NCBI RefSeq assembly: GCF_014694385.1
Contig: NZ_JAAOCA010000001.1
Span: forward strand, 124,001 to 188,000
DNA: 64,000 nt
Direction: 5' to 3'
Source: Pseudomonas typographi
GTDB lineage: Bacteria > Pseudomonadota > Gammaproteobacteria > Pseudomonadales > Pseudomonadaceae
The position numbers and the translations under genes are program-made. The notes below the pieces were generated by a model. The model saw only the letters and a program-made list of their open reading frames with translations. It was not told the origin of the DNA and searched no databases. Of the stretch, positions 10,150 to 19,142 are shown piece by piece (the stretch's first letter is position 1; each line of letters begins with the position of its first letter).

Positions 10150-11406
10150 ATGGCAAGAATGAAAGTCCAGCATTTCGGCCCGATACGCGAAGGCTTTACT
10201 GAAAATGACGGCTGGATGGACTTCGCTCAAGTCACCGTTTTCATCGGCAACCAAGGTGCTGGCAAAAGCACATTGGCAAAGCTTTATGCGACTTTCAGTT
10301 GGCTGGAGAAAGCCATCGTCAGGGGTGACCACGAACGCAAATGGTTCGAACGTAAGAACCGCTTCAGAACCCAGTTTTTGCGCTATCACCGGCTGGAACA
10401 TTATTTTTCAGGGGCGGGCCCTGCACCTGTCATAGAGTACGAAGGCGAGGCATGCCGCATCGTTTACCGCCAAGATTGCCTGCACATCGAGGGCGTACAC
10501 ACACAGCGCTATTCATTGCCGCAAATCATGTACGTACCGGCAGAGCGAAACTTCATTGCCTACGTTAAAAGCCCTAAGGAGCTCAAGCTCTCTTCCGATG
10601 CTTTGATAGAGTTTCTCGTTGAGTTCGACATCGCCAAGCAGGAATTACGAACGCCCGTCCGATTACCCATCAACGATACCTATTTGGATTACGATCGGCT
10701 CAATGATGCACTGAGCATCCGCGATGAGCACTACAAGCTTCGCTTGACCGATGCCTCCAGCGGTTTCCAATCGGCGGTGCCGCTACTCCTGGTGAGCCAG
10801 CACCTTGCATCGACGATCGTCAACGACGCCCGCCGGGATGCCCCAGACGGCCAGCCTATCAGCACTGAACAGCTTGCTCGCTTTAGAAAAGAGATCGAAC
10901 AGATCTTCAAAGGTGTAAACATGACCGAGGAGCTCAGGCGCGCCGCGTTGTCCGCAGCCTCTGCCCGGTTCGCCAAGAGTGCGTTCATCAACATCGTCGA
11001 GGAGCCCGAGCAAAACCTCTACCCCTTGTCTCAGTGGCAAGTGCTCCAGCGCTTGCTGCAATTGAATAACGCAAATAACAACAACCGCCTCGTCATGACA
11101 TCCCACAGCCCGTACATCCTCAATTACCTCAACATCGCTGCCTTCGGCCACTCGCTCAAGCGCAAAATTGAAACCCGGCAAACGCCTGGCTTGCTCGAGC
11201 AGCTCGGTGAGGTCATCGCCCTAGATGCGCTGGTCGACCCTGGTCATTTGGTGGCTTACCAGGCCAGTGAAGCAGATGGCACGGTGCGTCGAATAAAAAT
11301 GACTGACGGTGTTTTGGCCGATGCGCACGACCTGAACGAATTCCTTCGTGAGGGCAATCGACTGTTCGATCGGCTGTTGGACATCGAAGAAAGGTTGCCT
11401 CAATGA
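10150..11406 (+). CDS. AAA/ABC-type ATPase (SMC/RecF-like), accessory
   Basis: A 418-residue ATPase. Walker A is GNQGAGKST at residues 33-41. An ABC-signature-like segment LTDASSGFQSAV lies near residue 202, Walker B FINIVEEPEQNL near 284, and the H-loop MTSHSPYIL shortly after. This arrangement is of the AAA_15/AAA_21 class found in RecF/OLD/PtuA-like proteins; there is no TOPRIM domain. The start at 10150 is set by GGAGAG upstream. The stop overlaps the next start (ATGA). Base composition is visibly less GC-rich than glyA or ltaE, suggesting transfer. A DNA- or RNA-acting defence role is inferred from the architecture; the substrate is unknown. Confidence 0.8.
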   Translation: MARMKVQHFGPIREGFTENDGWMDFAQVTVFIGNQGAGKSTLAKLYATFSWLEKAIVRGDHERKWFERKNRFRTQFLRYHRLEHYFSGAGPAPVIEYEGEACRIVYRQDCLHIEGVHTQRYSLPQIMYVPAERNFIAYVKSPKELKLSSDALIEFLVEFDIAKQELRTPVRLPINDTYLDYDRLNDALSIRDEHYKLRLTDASSGFQSAVPLLLVSQHLASTIVNDARRDAPDGQPISTEQLARFRKEIEQIFKGVNMTEELRRAALSAASARFAKSAFINIVEEPEQNLYPLSQWQVLQRLLQLNNANNNNRLVMTSHSPYILNYLNIAAFGHSLKRKIETRQTPGLLEQLGEVIALDALVDPGHLVAYQASEADGTVRRIKMTDGVLADAHDLNEFLREGNRLFDRLLDIEERLPQ

Positions 11407-11891
11407 ATTTCTTCGACCCCGCCTGCCAAACCGGCCCACACACGGCCGCAACGTTCGGGCTTTGTGACGATGAAAACGGCAGCGTGGCCTACGTGGACAC
11501 TGGCCGGCCACAACGCTGGATCGCAACGGTCAACAACAGATCCGGGCACAGCGTCACCTTTACGGCGATCGATAAGTGCGTGATCCAGGACGCCGAACAT
11601 CCCGGCCGGGGTCGATGCGATGCCATGCTTACCACACCCACCCACCTGTATCTGGTGGAACTAAAAAATCAGCGTGCCGGGTGGATAGACCATGCCTTGG
11701 CGCAGCTCGAATCCACCCTGGCGTTTCTGGTGGCGGCCCATGATGTGAGCGTTTATTCGCGCCGCAAAGCTTATGCGTGCAACAAGCGGCATCCCCACTT
11801 CGTCGAAATCGAACAGGAACGTAAGCTTCGGGTGATGAGGCGTTATGGGTTCAGGCTGGATATTCAAGCGAGCGTGGTGATAGTCGACTGA
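11403..11891 (+). CDS. Small protein with PD-(D/E)XK-like motif, partner of the ATPase
   Basis: A 162-residue protein whose start overlaps the ATPase stop by four bases, so the two are almost certainly co-translated. I see an Asp (D73 in GRCDAML), then 12 residues later E86-L-K88 (LYLVELKNQ), and Q101 on the following helix. This is the spacing of the PD-(D/E)XK nuclease core (D...ExK...Q). The beta-strand before ELK is hydrophobic as expected. I do not recognise a named family. A nuclease effector is inferred; the alternative is a non-catalytic member of the fold. Confidence 0.65.
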   Translation: MNFFDPACQTGPHTAATFGLCDDENGSVAYVDTGRPQRWIATVNNRSGHSVTFTAIDKCVIQDAEHPGRGRCDAMLTTPTHLYLVELKNQRAGWIDHALAQLESTLAFLVAAHDVSVYSRRKAYACNKRHPHFVEIEQERKLRVMRRYGFRLDIQASVVIVD

Positions 11892-11975
11892 CAACGCTGT
11901 GCGGGGCATACAGTGTTACTGCATAGGCTTATCACTCGGGTTAAGTCGATGGTTGAAGACATCAAAGGTATCCGT

Positions 11976-13013
11976 ATGAATGACAACAGCCAACAGTTCG
12001 CCAGCGACAACTATTCAGGCATTTGCCCAGAAGCCTGGGCGGCGATGGAACACGCCAACCACGGGCACCAGCGCGCCTATGGCGACGACGACTGGACGGC
12101 CCGCGCCGCCGACCGCTTTCGCCAGTTATTCGAAACCGACTGCGAGGTGTTCTTCGCCTTCAACGGCACCGCCGCCAACTCACTGGCGCTGGCGGCGCTG
12201 TGCCAGAGCTACCACAGCGTCATCTGCTCAGAAAGCGCCCACGTTGAAACTGACGAATGCGGGGCCCCGGAGTTCTTTTCCAATGGCTCCAAATTGTTGG
12301 TAGCCCCGTCGGTGGCCGGCAAGCTAACCCCTGCGGCGATCCGCGAAGTGGCACTGAAGCGCCAAGACATCCACTACCCCAAGCCGCGGGTGGTCACCCT
12401 GACCCAATCCACTGAAGTGGGCACGGTCTACCAGCCCGACGAGTTGCAGGCGATCAGCGCCACTTGCAAAGACCTGGGCTTGCATCTGCATATGGACGGC
12501 GCGCGCTTTTCCAACGCCTGTGCGTCTCTGGGTTGCAGGCCGGCCGAGCTCACCTGGAAGGCGGGTGTCGACGTGTTGTGCTTTGGCGGCACCAAAAACG
12601 GCATGGCGGTGGGCGAGGCGATACTGTTCTTTCGCCGCGACCTGGCCGAAGATTTCGACTACCGCTGCAAACAGGCCGGGCAATTGGCCTCGAAGATGCG
12701 CTTTTTATCGGCCCCCTGGGTGGGCCTGCTCGAAGGGGACGCCTGGCTGCGCTACGGCGCCCATGCCAACCAGTGCGCGCGCCTGCTGGCGCAGTTGATC
12801 GACGACGTGCCGGGTGTGGAACTGATGTTCCCAGTGCAGGCCAATGGCGTGTTTCTGCACATGCCCGCGCGGGCCATCGAGGCGCTGCGCCTGCGCGGCT
12901 GGCGCTTTTATACGTTTATCGGCGGCGGCGCGCGCTTCATGTGCTCATGGGACACCCAGCCCGCGCGCGTCGCCGAACTGGCGGCCGACATCCGCGAGGT
13001 AATGGCCGGCTGA
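11976..13013 (+). CDS. ltaE: Low-specificity L-threonine aldolase
   Basis: A 345-residue PLP enzyme cleaving threonine or allo-threonine and related beta-hydroxy amino acids to glycine plus an aldehyde. K207 in CFGGTKNGMAVGEA binds PLP; HLHMDGARFSNA carries the conserved Asp. I chose the ATG at 11976 (MNDNSQQFASDNYSG) with AAAGGT upstream; the frame continues to 11913 but the added residues do not resemble the family. In many Pseudomonas the gene lies next to glyA; here the ATPase pair separates them. It ends exactly where the convergent chemoreceptor gene ends. Confidence 0.93.
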   Translation: MNDNSQQFASDNYSGICPEAWAAMEHANHGHQRAYGDDDWTARAADRFRQLFETDCEVFFAFNGTAANSLALAALCQSYHSVICSESAHVETDECGAPEFFSNGSKLLVAPSVAGKLTPAAIREVALKRQDIHYPKPRVVTLTQSTEVGTVYQPDELQAISATCKDLGLHLHMDGARFSNACASLGCRPAELTWKAGVDVLCFGGTKNGMAVGEAILFFRRDLAEDFDYRCKQAGQLASKMRFLSAPWVGLLEGDAWLRYGAHANQCARLLAQLIDDVPGVELMFPVQANGVFLHMPARAIEALRLRGWRFYTFIGGGARFMCSWDTQPARVAELAADIREVMAG

Positions 13014-14948
13014 TCACAGCCTGAAGCCGCCCATCTGCCGGGCCAAGTCCTGCGCCAAGGCGGCCAATGCCTGGCATTGCGCGCGGCACAGTTCAACCTC
13101 GGTGGCGGTGTCCCGGGCAAGGTCGGAAATCCCTTGCACGTTACGGTTGATGTCTTCGGTCACCGCAGACTGCTCTTCAGTCGCGGTGGCCACCTGTTGG
13201 TTCATTTCGCTGATCTGCTCGACCTGGCCGCTGATCCGCCCCAGTGACGCACCCGTGCGCTGGCTTGCTGCCGCGCCGGTGCCAGTGGCGGCCTGGCCGG
13301 TTTGCATGCGCCCCACGGCGTTCTGCGCACCTTGCTTGAGCTGGGCGATGATCTTCTGGATTTCGTCGGTAGAGCCCTGGGTGCGTTGTGCCAGCGTGCG
13401 CACCTCGTCGGCCACCACCGCAAAACCACGGCCCATCTCGCCGGCGCGCGCTGCTTCGATCGCGGCGTTCAGCGCCAACAGGTTGGTTTGTTCGGACACC
13501 CCGCGGATCACCGCCAACACCTTGTCGATGGAGGCAACCTGTTCGGCCAGCTCGGCAACCGCTTCGGCCGCCGTGCCGATGTCTCGCGACATCTCTTCGA
13601 CATGGACAATGGACTGCGCAACTTCCTGCCCAGCCTGTTGCGCTTCCCCGCGCGCGGCCTGCGAGGCGTCGGCGGCATGGGCAGCATTGCGTGCGATTTC
13701 TTGCACCGTGAGGCCCATTTCGTGCACCGCGGTGGCAACCCGGTCGGTCATGTCTTGCTGCTGCATCGAGCGGGCGCTGGTGTTTTCCACCACTTGCGCC
13801 ACCTGCTCGGCGGCCTGGCGCAACCGTTCGCTGGTGCCCAGCACGTCGCCGATCAGGCTGCGCTGGCCTTCGACGAAGCGGTTGAAGCCGTCCGCCAGGG
13901 CGCCCAGTTCGTCGGCCCGGCCCACCACCAGGCGGCGGGTCAGGTCGCCCGCCCCGCTGCCGATTTCGACCAAAGCGGCGGTGACCTGGCGAATCGGCCG
14001 CACCAACGAACGTGACAGCCACACCACCAGCACCAGGCATAGCACCGCCACGCCCAGCCCGATCGCCCCGGTCAGCCACATCGCCTGGCGGGCCTGGGCG
14101 TACACTTGGGTTTCAGGCACTTCGGCGACCAGTGTCCAGTTCATCTCACGCAGCGGCTGGGCCAAGGCCAAAAAGCGCTCGCCGCCCCGCTCGAAGCTTG
14201 CTTGCGCCAACGCCCCCTTGCCCAGCAAGGCCGCAGCCGGCTCAGCGCCGAGCAAATCTGCCAGTTGGCGCTTGCCGCTCAAGGCGGCGTCGGGGTGAAC
14301 CTGCACCAAGCCGTCATTACGCACCAGGTACACGCGGCCACGTTCGCCGAAGCGGTAATGCTGAATCAACTCGCTCAGCGCATTCATGCTCAGCCCCAGG
14401 CCAGCCACGCCCAATGCCTTGCCGGCCTGCTCCACGCGCAGGTCGATGAACAGCGTCAACGCACCGGTGCCGGTATCGTTGTCGATGTTCAGGGTGCGCG
14501 GCTGGCCGCTGTCCATGAAGGTGTAAAACCAGGCATCCTTGGGCTCGCTGCGGCTCAAGGTGCGTTCCAGGCCCTTTTCGCTGTAATAGTGGTTGGTACC
14601 CGCGCTGGCGATAATTGCCGTGAATGCTTGGTGGTCTTTGCGCAGGCCTTCGAGGTAGCGGTAAAACGCCGGTGCCTGCGCACTGTTTTCGCCTTCAGCG
14701 AGCCAATCGCGCACCAAACTGTTACCGGCGATATCGGCTGCGGCTGTCAACGGCACGCCTAACAGGCGCTCGATATCGTTGCGGGTCGCCTCCACGCTGG
14801 CCGGTAATGCCGTGTCAACCAGGTAGCGCTGGGCCAGCCGGTCAACCACAACCGTATAGATGCCGACCACCAGCACCAGGCTAAGCAGCAAGGCGCCCCC
14901 CATGCCCAGAATCAGCTGCCATTGAATACTGCGTCGCCAAAACTGCAT
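13014..14948 (-). CDS. Methyl-accepting chemotaxis protein with dCache-type sensor
   Basis: A 644-residue chemoreceptor. Membrane segments lie near residues 12-32 and 280-300, flanking a roughly 250-residue periplasmic domain of double-Cache length ([31 protein letters not shown]). HAMP follows ([18 protein letters not shown]), then the signalling hairpin tip [19 protein letters not shown] and [18 protein letters not shown]. In P. putida the receptor beside ltaE is, from memory, the purine receptor McpH, so this may be its orthologue; the ligand cannot be read from sequence. GAGGG precedes the ATG. Confidence 0.9.
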   Translation of the reverse strand: MQFWRRSIQWQLILGMGGALLLSLVLVVGIYTVVVDRLAQRYLVDTALPASVEATRNDIERLLGVPLTAAADIAGNSLVRDWLAEGENSAQAPAFYRYLEGLRKDHQAFTAIIASAGTNHYYSEKGLERTLSRSEPKDAWFYTFMDSGQPRTLNIDNDTGTGALTLFIDLRVEQAGKALGVAGLGLSMNALSELIQHYRFGERGRVYLVRNDGLVQVHPDAALSGKRQLADLLGAEPAAALLGKGALAQASFERGGERFLALAQPLREMNWTLVAEVPETQVYAQARQAMWLTGAIGLGVAVLCLVLVVWLSRSLVRPIRQVTAALVEIGSGAGDLTRRLVVGRADELGALADGFNRFVEGQRSLIGDVLGTSERLRQAAEQVAQVVENTSARSMQQQDMTDRVATAVHEMGLTVQEIARNAAHAADASQAARGEAQQAGQEVAQSIVHVEEMSRDIGTAAEAVAELAEQVASIDKVLAVIRGVSEQTNLLALNAAIEAARAGEMGRGFAVVADEVRTLAQRTQGSTDEIQKIIAQLKQGAQNAVGRMQTGQAATGTGAAASQRTGASLGRISGQVEQISEMNQQVATATEEQSAVTEDINRNVQGISDLARDTATEVELCRAQCQALAALAQDLARQMGGFRL

Positions 14949-15041
14949 GGTGAACCCTCAAGATGTAATAACCGCTGCACTGCAACAGGCATGCCGATTG
15001 TATACGTCTTGAGTAAAAAACCAGAACAATGCCGGCGGCGG

Positions 15042-15344
15042 TTATTCCTTGGCCAGCGTACGGGCCAGGCTCTCGACCGTGGCCTCGACCTGCCCCTGCG
15101 CTTGCGCCAACTGCTGCTGGTGTAACTGGCGCGCTTCGATCAATTGGGAGCACACGTTCATGGCGGTAAGCACCAGCAGGCGGTCGCCAACCAAGGCCGG
15201 GAACTGCTTTTTGGTGGTCGCCAGGGCCTGCTGCAGCATCTCGGCGGCTTGCAGCAGCGTTTGCTCGCCACCCGGTGGCGCCTTGAGCGTGTACTCGTGG
15301 TCGAGGATGGTGATGACTTCGGTACGCTCGTATCGGTCGGTCAT
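15042..15344 (-). CDS. zapA: Cell division protein ZapA
   Basis: A 100-residue FtsZ-ring-associated protein. The N-terminal TEVITILDHEYTLKAPPGGEQTLLQAAEML matches the ZapA beta-alpha head, and the C-terminal LLVLTAMNVCSQLIEARQLHQQQLAQAQ forms the coiled coil that bundles FtsZ filaments. Its start overlaps the stop of the upstream TIGR02449 gene (ATGA). In the arrangement I know for Pseudomonas, zapA is followed by 6S RNA and ygfA; neither fits in the 93 bases before the next gene. It may be a second copy or a relocated locus. Confidence 0.88.
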   Translation of the reverse strand: MTDRYERTEVITILDHEYTLKAPPGGEQTLLQAAEMLQQALATTKKQFPALVGDRLLVLTAMNVCSQLIEARQLHQQQLAQAQGQVEATVESLARTLAKE

Positions 15345-15571
15345 GCCGGCACCACCCCAGGTGAAGCGCGTTCGATCAAGGCCTGGATGCGTGCAGCCAT
15401 GGCGCCCTGTTTTTCTTCCTGCTCAAGCAACGACAACTGCAGCGTATCGTTCTCTTCCCGGGCTGTGGCCAGCTCGGTGCTCAGGGTGCGATTGGCCTCG
15501 CTCAGGCGGCCATTCTGCTCGACCAGTTCGTGGACTAGTGTTTCAAGTTGATTCAGAGACGCTTCCAACAT
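15341..15571 (-). CDS. TIGR02449 family coiled-coil protein
   Basis: A 76-residue, almost wholly helical protein with heptad-like leucines (LNQLETLVHELVEQNGRLSEAN). It matches the small protein TIGR02449 that regularly precedes zapA in gammaproteobacteria. It overlaps zapA by four bases. The ribosome site before the ATG at 15571 is weak. Function is not established; co-occurrence with ZapA suggests a cell-division accessory role. The usual divergent UPF0149-pepP neighbours are absent upstream. Confidence 0.8.
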   Translation of the reverse strand: MLEASLNQLETLVHELVEQNGRLSEANRTLSTELATAREENDTLQLSLLEQEEKQGAMAARIQALIERASPGVVPA

Positions 15572-15886
15572 TTTGATTTACCGAGCTTTTCAGGGAGTTT
15601 CAGGCGGGCACGTAAGATAGAGAAAAAGCGCGCCTGGGGCCAGTAAAGTTCTGACAGACACGCCTGAAGCTTATGTAGGAAATCTCTCAAGTTGGCCGCC
15701 CGTTAGACGCTCGCCCATGGACTGCCCATACCCCACGATGTTCCCTCCGCCGCCCGTTAATGGACAAGCGGCGCCTTGCAAAGTAGTGGCAAATCGCCGC
15801 AGGCCCTCAAGTACGCCGGCAGCCACCCGATAGCGGTTCACCATTCGACCTCGCATGGACGCGATCCTGACCTATAGGGGCTACTG
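15572..15886. other. Intergenic region between TIGR02449/zapA and a chemoreceptor gene
   Basis: About 315 bases holding divergent promoters. I looked for 6S RNA and for the start of a UPF0149 gene and recognised neither. AGGGG before 15887 serves the chemoreceptor. No repeat or strong hairpin stood out. Confidence 0.35.
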
Positions 15887-17512
15887 ATGTCACTGCGTCA
15901 CCTTTCCATCGCTCAGCGCTGCATGCTGGGTTTCGCCGTGATCGGCCTGCTGATGATCATCCTCGGCGCTTTTGCTCTGCGGCAGATGGCCCAGATACGC
16001 TCGGCCGGCGAAACTATCGAGTCCGACAGCCTGCCGAGCATCACCAGCCTGGATGAGTTCACCCAACTGACCTTGCGCTTGCGGGTGCTGTCGTATCGCC
16101 TGCTACTTAACCGTGAGCCTGAGGTGCTGAGCAAAACCCTGCAGACTTTCGAGCAGCGCAATACCCAGATCCAAAATGCCCAAGCGCGTTATGAAAAGCT
16201 TATTTCCGGCACCGAGGAGGCCACTGCCTATGAAGAGTACAAGGGCCTGCTAGCGCAGTACCGGCAACTGGAAAGCCAAATGAAAAGCCTGTCGGGCGCC
16301 GGCAAGTTGGATGAGTTGCGCGCCCTGCTCAACAGCGAGCTGCTGAGCAACTCCGACGCGGTCAACACCGTGCTCGACCGCTTGGTGAAGGTCAACACCC
16401 AACAAACCGCCAATACCAACGCACAGGCTGCCGCACAATATGCCCGCGCGTTCAGCCTGGTGGTGGCGCTGTTGGTGCTTGCAACGGTGTTAACGGTGCT
16501 GTTCGCCTGGCTGCTGACCCGTAGCATCACGCAACCAATCAAGGTCGCGGTCAGCGCCGCCGAGCAGATCGCCAATGGCGACCTGACCCAGGCCATCGTC
16601 GTCCATGGCAAAGACGAAGCCGCCCGCCTGCTGGCGGCCATGCAAAGCATGCAAGAGCACCTGCGCGACACCTTGCAACACATCGCGGGCTCTGCCAGCC
16701 AACTGGCATCCGCAGCCGAAGAGCTCAACAGCGTTACCGATGAAAGCGCGCGCGGCCTGACTCAGCAGAACGACGAAATCGAACAGGCCGCCACCGCGGT
16801 GAATGAAATGACCAGCGCCGTGGAAGAGGTAGCCCGCAATGCGGTGAGCACCTCCGAGGCCTCAGGCGAGGCGACCCGGTCGGCCAGCGACGGCCGCGAC
16901 CTGGTGGTGGAGACCGTCCAGGCCATCGAACGGATGGGCGTAGAGGTGCAGGCGACCGCCGAGCTGGTGGCACAACTGGCGGGGGAATCGCGCAACATCG
17001 GGCAGGTGCTGGACGTGATTCGCGGCCTCGCCGACCAAACTAACCTGCTAGCGCTCAACGCCGCGATTGAGGCCGCCCGTGCCGGCGAAGCCGGCCGCGG
17101 TTTCGCGGTGGTGGCCGATGAAGTGCGCGCCCTCGCCCATCGCACCCAGCAATCGACCAGCGAAATCGAGCGGATGATCGCCAGCATCCAGAGCGGCACC
17201 GACAAGGCGGTGGCGTCGATGCGCGGCAGTACCGAACAGGCTGCAACCACCCTGAACATCGCCAAAGGCGCGGGCCTGGCCCTGGACACCATCCACGGTG
17301 CCGTGGCGCAGATCAACGAACGTAACCTGGTGATCGCCAGCGCTGCCGAGGAGCAAGCGCAAGTGGCACGGGAGGTGGACAAGAACTTGGTGAACATCCG
17401 CGACCTGTCGGTGCAAAGCGCCGCGGGCGCTAACCAAACCACCGCCGCCAGTGCTGAATTGTCGAAGCTGGCGGTGGACTTGAACGGGATGGTGGGGCGT
17501 TTCAGGGTATGA
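15887..17512 (+). CDS. Methyl-accepting chemotaxis protein, four-helix-bundle type
   Basis: A 541-residue chemoreceptor. Membrane segments lie near residues 10-30 and 190-210. Between them is a helical ligand domain of about 155 residues consistent with 4HB_MCP ([33 protein letters not shown]). HAMP ([24 protein letters not shown]) and the cytoplasmic hairpin with [19 protein letters not shown] follow. AGGGG lies upstream of the ATG. The gene sits beside gbcB; a role in taxis toward quaternary amines or their products is a guess from position only. Confidence 0.92.
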   Translation: MSLRHLSIAQRCMLGFAVIGLLMIILGAFALRQMAQIRSAGETIESDSLPSITSLDEFTQLTLRLRVLSYRLLLNREPEVLSKTLQTFEQRNTQIQNAQARYEKLISGTEEATAYEEYKGLLAQYRQLESQMKSLSGAGKLDELRALLNSELLSNSDAVNTVLDRLVKVNTQQTANTNAQAAAQYARAFSLVVALLVLATVLTVLFAWLLTRSITQPIKVAVSAAEQIANGDLTQAIVVHGKDEAARLLAAMQSMQEHLRDTLQHIAGSASQLASAAEELNSVTDESARGLTQQNDEIEQAATAVNEMTSAVEEVARNAVSTSEASGEATRSASDGRDLVVETVQAIERMGVEVQATAELVAQLAGESRNIGQVLDVIRGLADQTNLLALNAAIEAARAGEAGRGFAVVADEVRALAHRTQQSTSEIERMIASIQSGTDKAVASMRGSTEQAATTLNIAKGAGLALDTIHGAVAQINERNLVIASAAEEQAQVAREVDKNLVNIRDLSVQSAAGANQTTAASAELSKLAVDLNGMVGRFRV

Positions 17513-17594
17513 AACGAACCGCCACGAGCCGCAAGCACTGGCCTGCGGCTTGGGCCGGCCCCCTCGGTGGCCCCGGCGCGCTCATGGGGTGCTT

Positions 17595-17732
17595 CAGACG
17601 TTCGCACACCCATTAACGCGTGAATGTTGCCGTCGGGCAAGGCGCCGTGATGCGTCATAGCCGGGCTATGGCGAGGAGGGCAACGCCGCCCGGCAGCCAA
17701 AGGCACCGTCAGAAGGGTGCAGCCAACGTCTG
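17595..17732. repeat. 138-bp dispersed element, copy 1
   Basis: The element begins CAGACGTT and ends AACGTCTG, perfect 8-bp terminal inverted repeats, with an inner ATAGCCGGGCTAT palindrome. A second copy of identical length (25647-25784) shares most of the sequence, including TTCGCACA near the start, GGGCAAGGCGCCGTG in the middle and GGGTGCAGCCAACGTCTG at the end. A partial copy starts at 48726. There is no coding capacity. It lies 10 bp beyond the gbcB stop. The structure resembles a small MITE- or REP-like element. Confidence 0.75.
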
Positions 17733-17742
17733 CAACATAACG

Positions 17743-18843
17743 CTAGTATTCGACGCGCACATCCCCCTTCGGAATGCTGCAGCACGACAAGATATACCCT
17801 TCGGCTTCGTCCTCCTCGGTGATGCCACCGTTGTGGTCCATCTCCACCTCGCCGCTGAGCTTGAGCACCTTGCAGGTACCGCAGATCCCCATGCCGCAGG
17901 CTTTGGGGATCATCAGCCCCAGCTTGGCGGCCGCGCCATGTACGGTCTCGCCCGGCCCCACGCGGATGCTCTTGCCGGTTTCGGTGAATTCCACCTGGTG
18001 CAGGTCGGCGGCGGGTACGTCTGGGGCATCCGCGGCCTGCTCGGCTTGCTCCACCGCGTCGGCCTTCGCCTCGGCCGGGGTGGCGCCGAACGACTCCTCA
18101 TGGTAGCGGCCCATATCGAAGCCTGCGTTTTCCAGCATGCGCTTGACCGCGTGCATGTACGGGGTCGGGCCGCAGCAGAACACCTCGCGCTCCAGGAAGT
18201 CCGGGGCCATCAGTTCGAGCATCTGCCGGCTAAGGTAACCACGGTAGCCCGCCCAGGGCTCGCCCAAACCGTGTTTTTCACAGATTACGTGCAGGCCGAA
18301 ATTCGGGATACGCGAGGCCATCTGCTCCAACTCGCGCTGGTAGATGATGTCTTTGGGCGAGCGGGCGCTGTGCACGAACACCATGTCGACGTTGGCGTTG
18401 GTGTCGTAGAACCAGCGCGCCATGGACATCACCGGGGTGATACCGACGCCACCGGACAGGTACAGCACCTTTGCCGCCGGGAAATCCATGGCATTGAACA
18501 GCCCCACTGGGCCGTGTACCGCCAGTTCCTGGCCCTCGTGCATCGTCTCGTGCAGCCAGTTCGACACGCGCCCGCCGGGCACCCGCTTGATGGTGATCGA
18601 GAAGCTGTACGGCACGGACGGCGAGCTGGAAATGGTATAGGAACGCATCACCGGCTGGCCGTCGATTTCCAGCTCCAGTGTCACGAACTGGCCGGGCTTG
18701 AAAAAGAACATGATCGGCTGGTCGGCCATGAAGCAGAAGGTGCGCACGTCCCAGGTTTCCTGGATAACTTTCACGCACCGCACCAGGTGGCGCCCATTGG
18801 CCCACGTCTGGGTGGTGACCGGGTTCAGGAAATTATTGGACAT
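17743..18843 (-). CDS. gbcB: Glycine betaine monooxygenase, ferredoxin reductase subunit
   Basis: A 366-residue electron-transfer partner of GbcA. The FAD domain shows RSYTISSSP, the NAD domain LYLSGGVGITPVMSM and FCCGPTPYMHAVK. A C-terminal plant-type 2Fe-2S domain has C316, C321, C324 and C354/C355 (ACGMGICGTCK ... SCC). Electrons run NADH to FAD to 2Fe-2S to the Rieske cluster of GbcA. I chose the ATG at 18843 (MSNNFLNPVTTQTW) with GGAG upstream; the frame stays open into the gbcA promoter but without protein-like sequence. It is divergent from gbcA. Confidence 0.94.
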   Translation of the reverse strand: MSNNFLNPVTTQTWANGRHLVRCVKVIQETWDVRTFCFMADQPIMFFFKPGQFVTLELEIDGQPVMRSYTISSSPSVPYSFSITIKRVPGGRVSNWLHETMHEGQELAVHGPVGLFNAMDFPAAKVLYLSGGVGITPVMSMARWFYDTNANVDMVFVHSARSPKDIIYQRELEQMASRIPNFGLHVICEKHGLGEPWAGYRGYLSRQMLELMAPDFLEREVFCCGPTPYMHAVKRMLENAGFDMGRYHEESFGATPAEAKADAVEQAEQAADAPDVPAADLHQVEFTETGKSIRVGPGETVHGAAAKLGLMIPKACGMGICGTCKVLKLSGEVEMDHNGGITEEDEAEGYILSCCSIPKGDVRVEY

Positions 18844-18991
18844 CACGCTCTCCACGGCCGACCACCGGCCTTTATGGGTGCGATTCTGCTCGGCGTAAAC
18901 GGCGCGGTCTTTCCTATTCACGACATCGGCATGCTTATGGCAACCAGCCTTGCAGGGCATGGCCTCGCGCGTCGGAAACGGATTGGGCCAT

Positions 18992-19008
18992 GTCGCGTTT
19001 GGGCAAGG
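18992..19008 (+). promoter_or_regulatory. Candidate GbdR-type site in the gbcB/gbcA divergent region
   Basis: GTC-N6-GGGCAAGG lies in the 299-base region between the divergent gbcB and gbcA starts. The same pattern with identical spacing occurs before the dipeptidase/dgc operon (37795) and, with two changes, between sdaB and choX (45210). All three control points belong to the GbdR regulon as known in Pseudomonas, so GbdR binding is the simplest inference, but the motif is read only from these three places. Confidence 0.4.
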
Positions 19009-19142
19009 TTCCGGCCGTGGGCGGGCCCACACTCCACCGCAAATCAGACCGTGATTTCACACGCCTTGCGTCGCACCCGTGAAGCGCCGATAGGTGCCAA
19101 CCAAGCCATTCGCCGGCCACGCCGTGGCCATGAGGAATATCG

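Noticed and set aside
15572..15886. Possible 6S RNA near zapA
   Set aside because: I looked for the 6S consensus on both strands and at the usual place after zapA (14949-15041, too short) and found nothing convincing.
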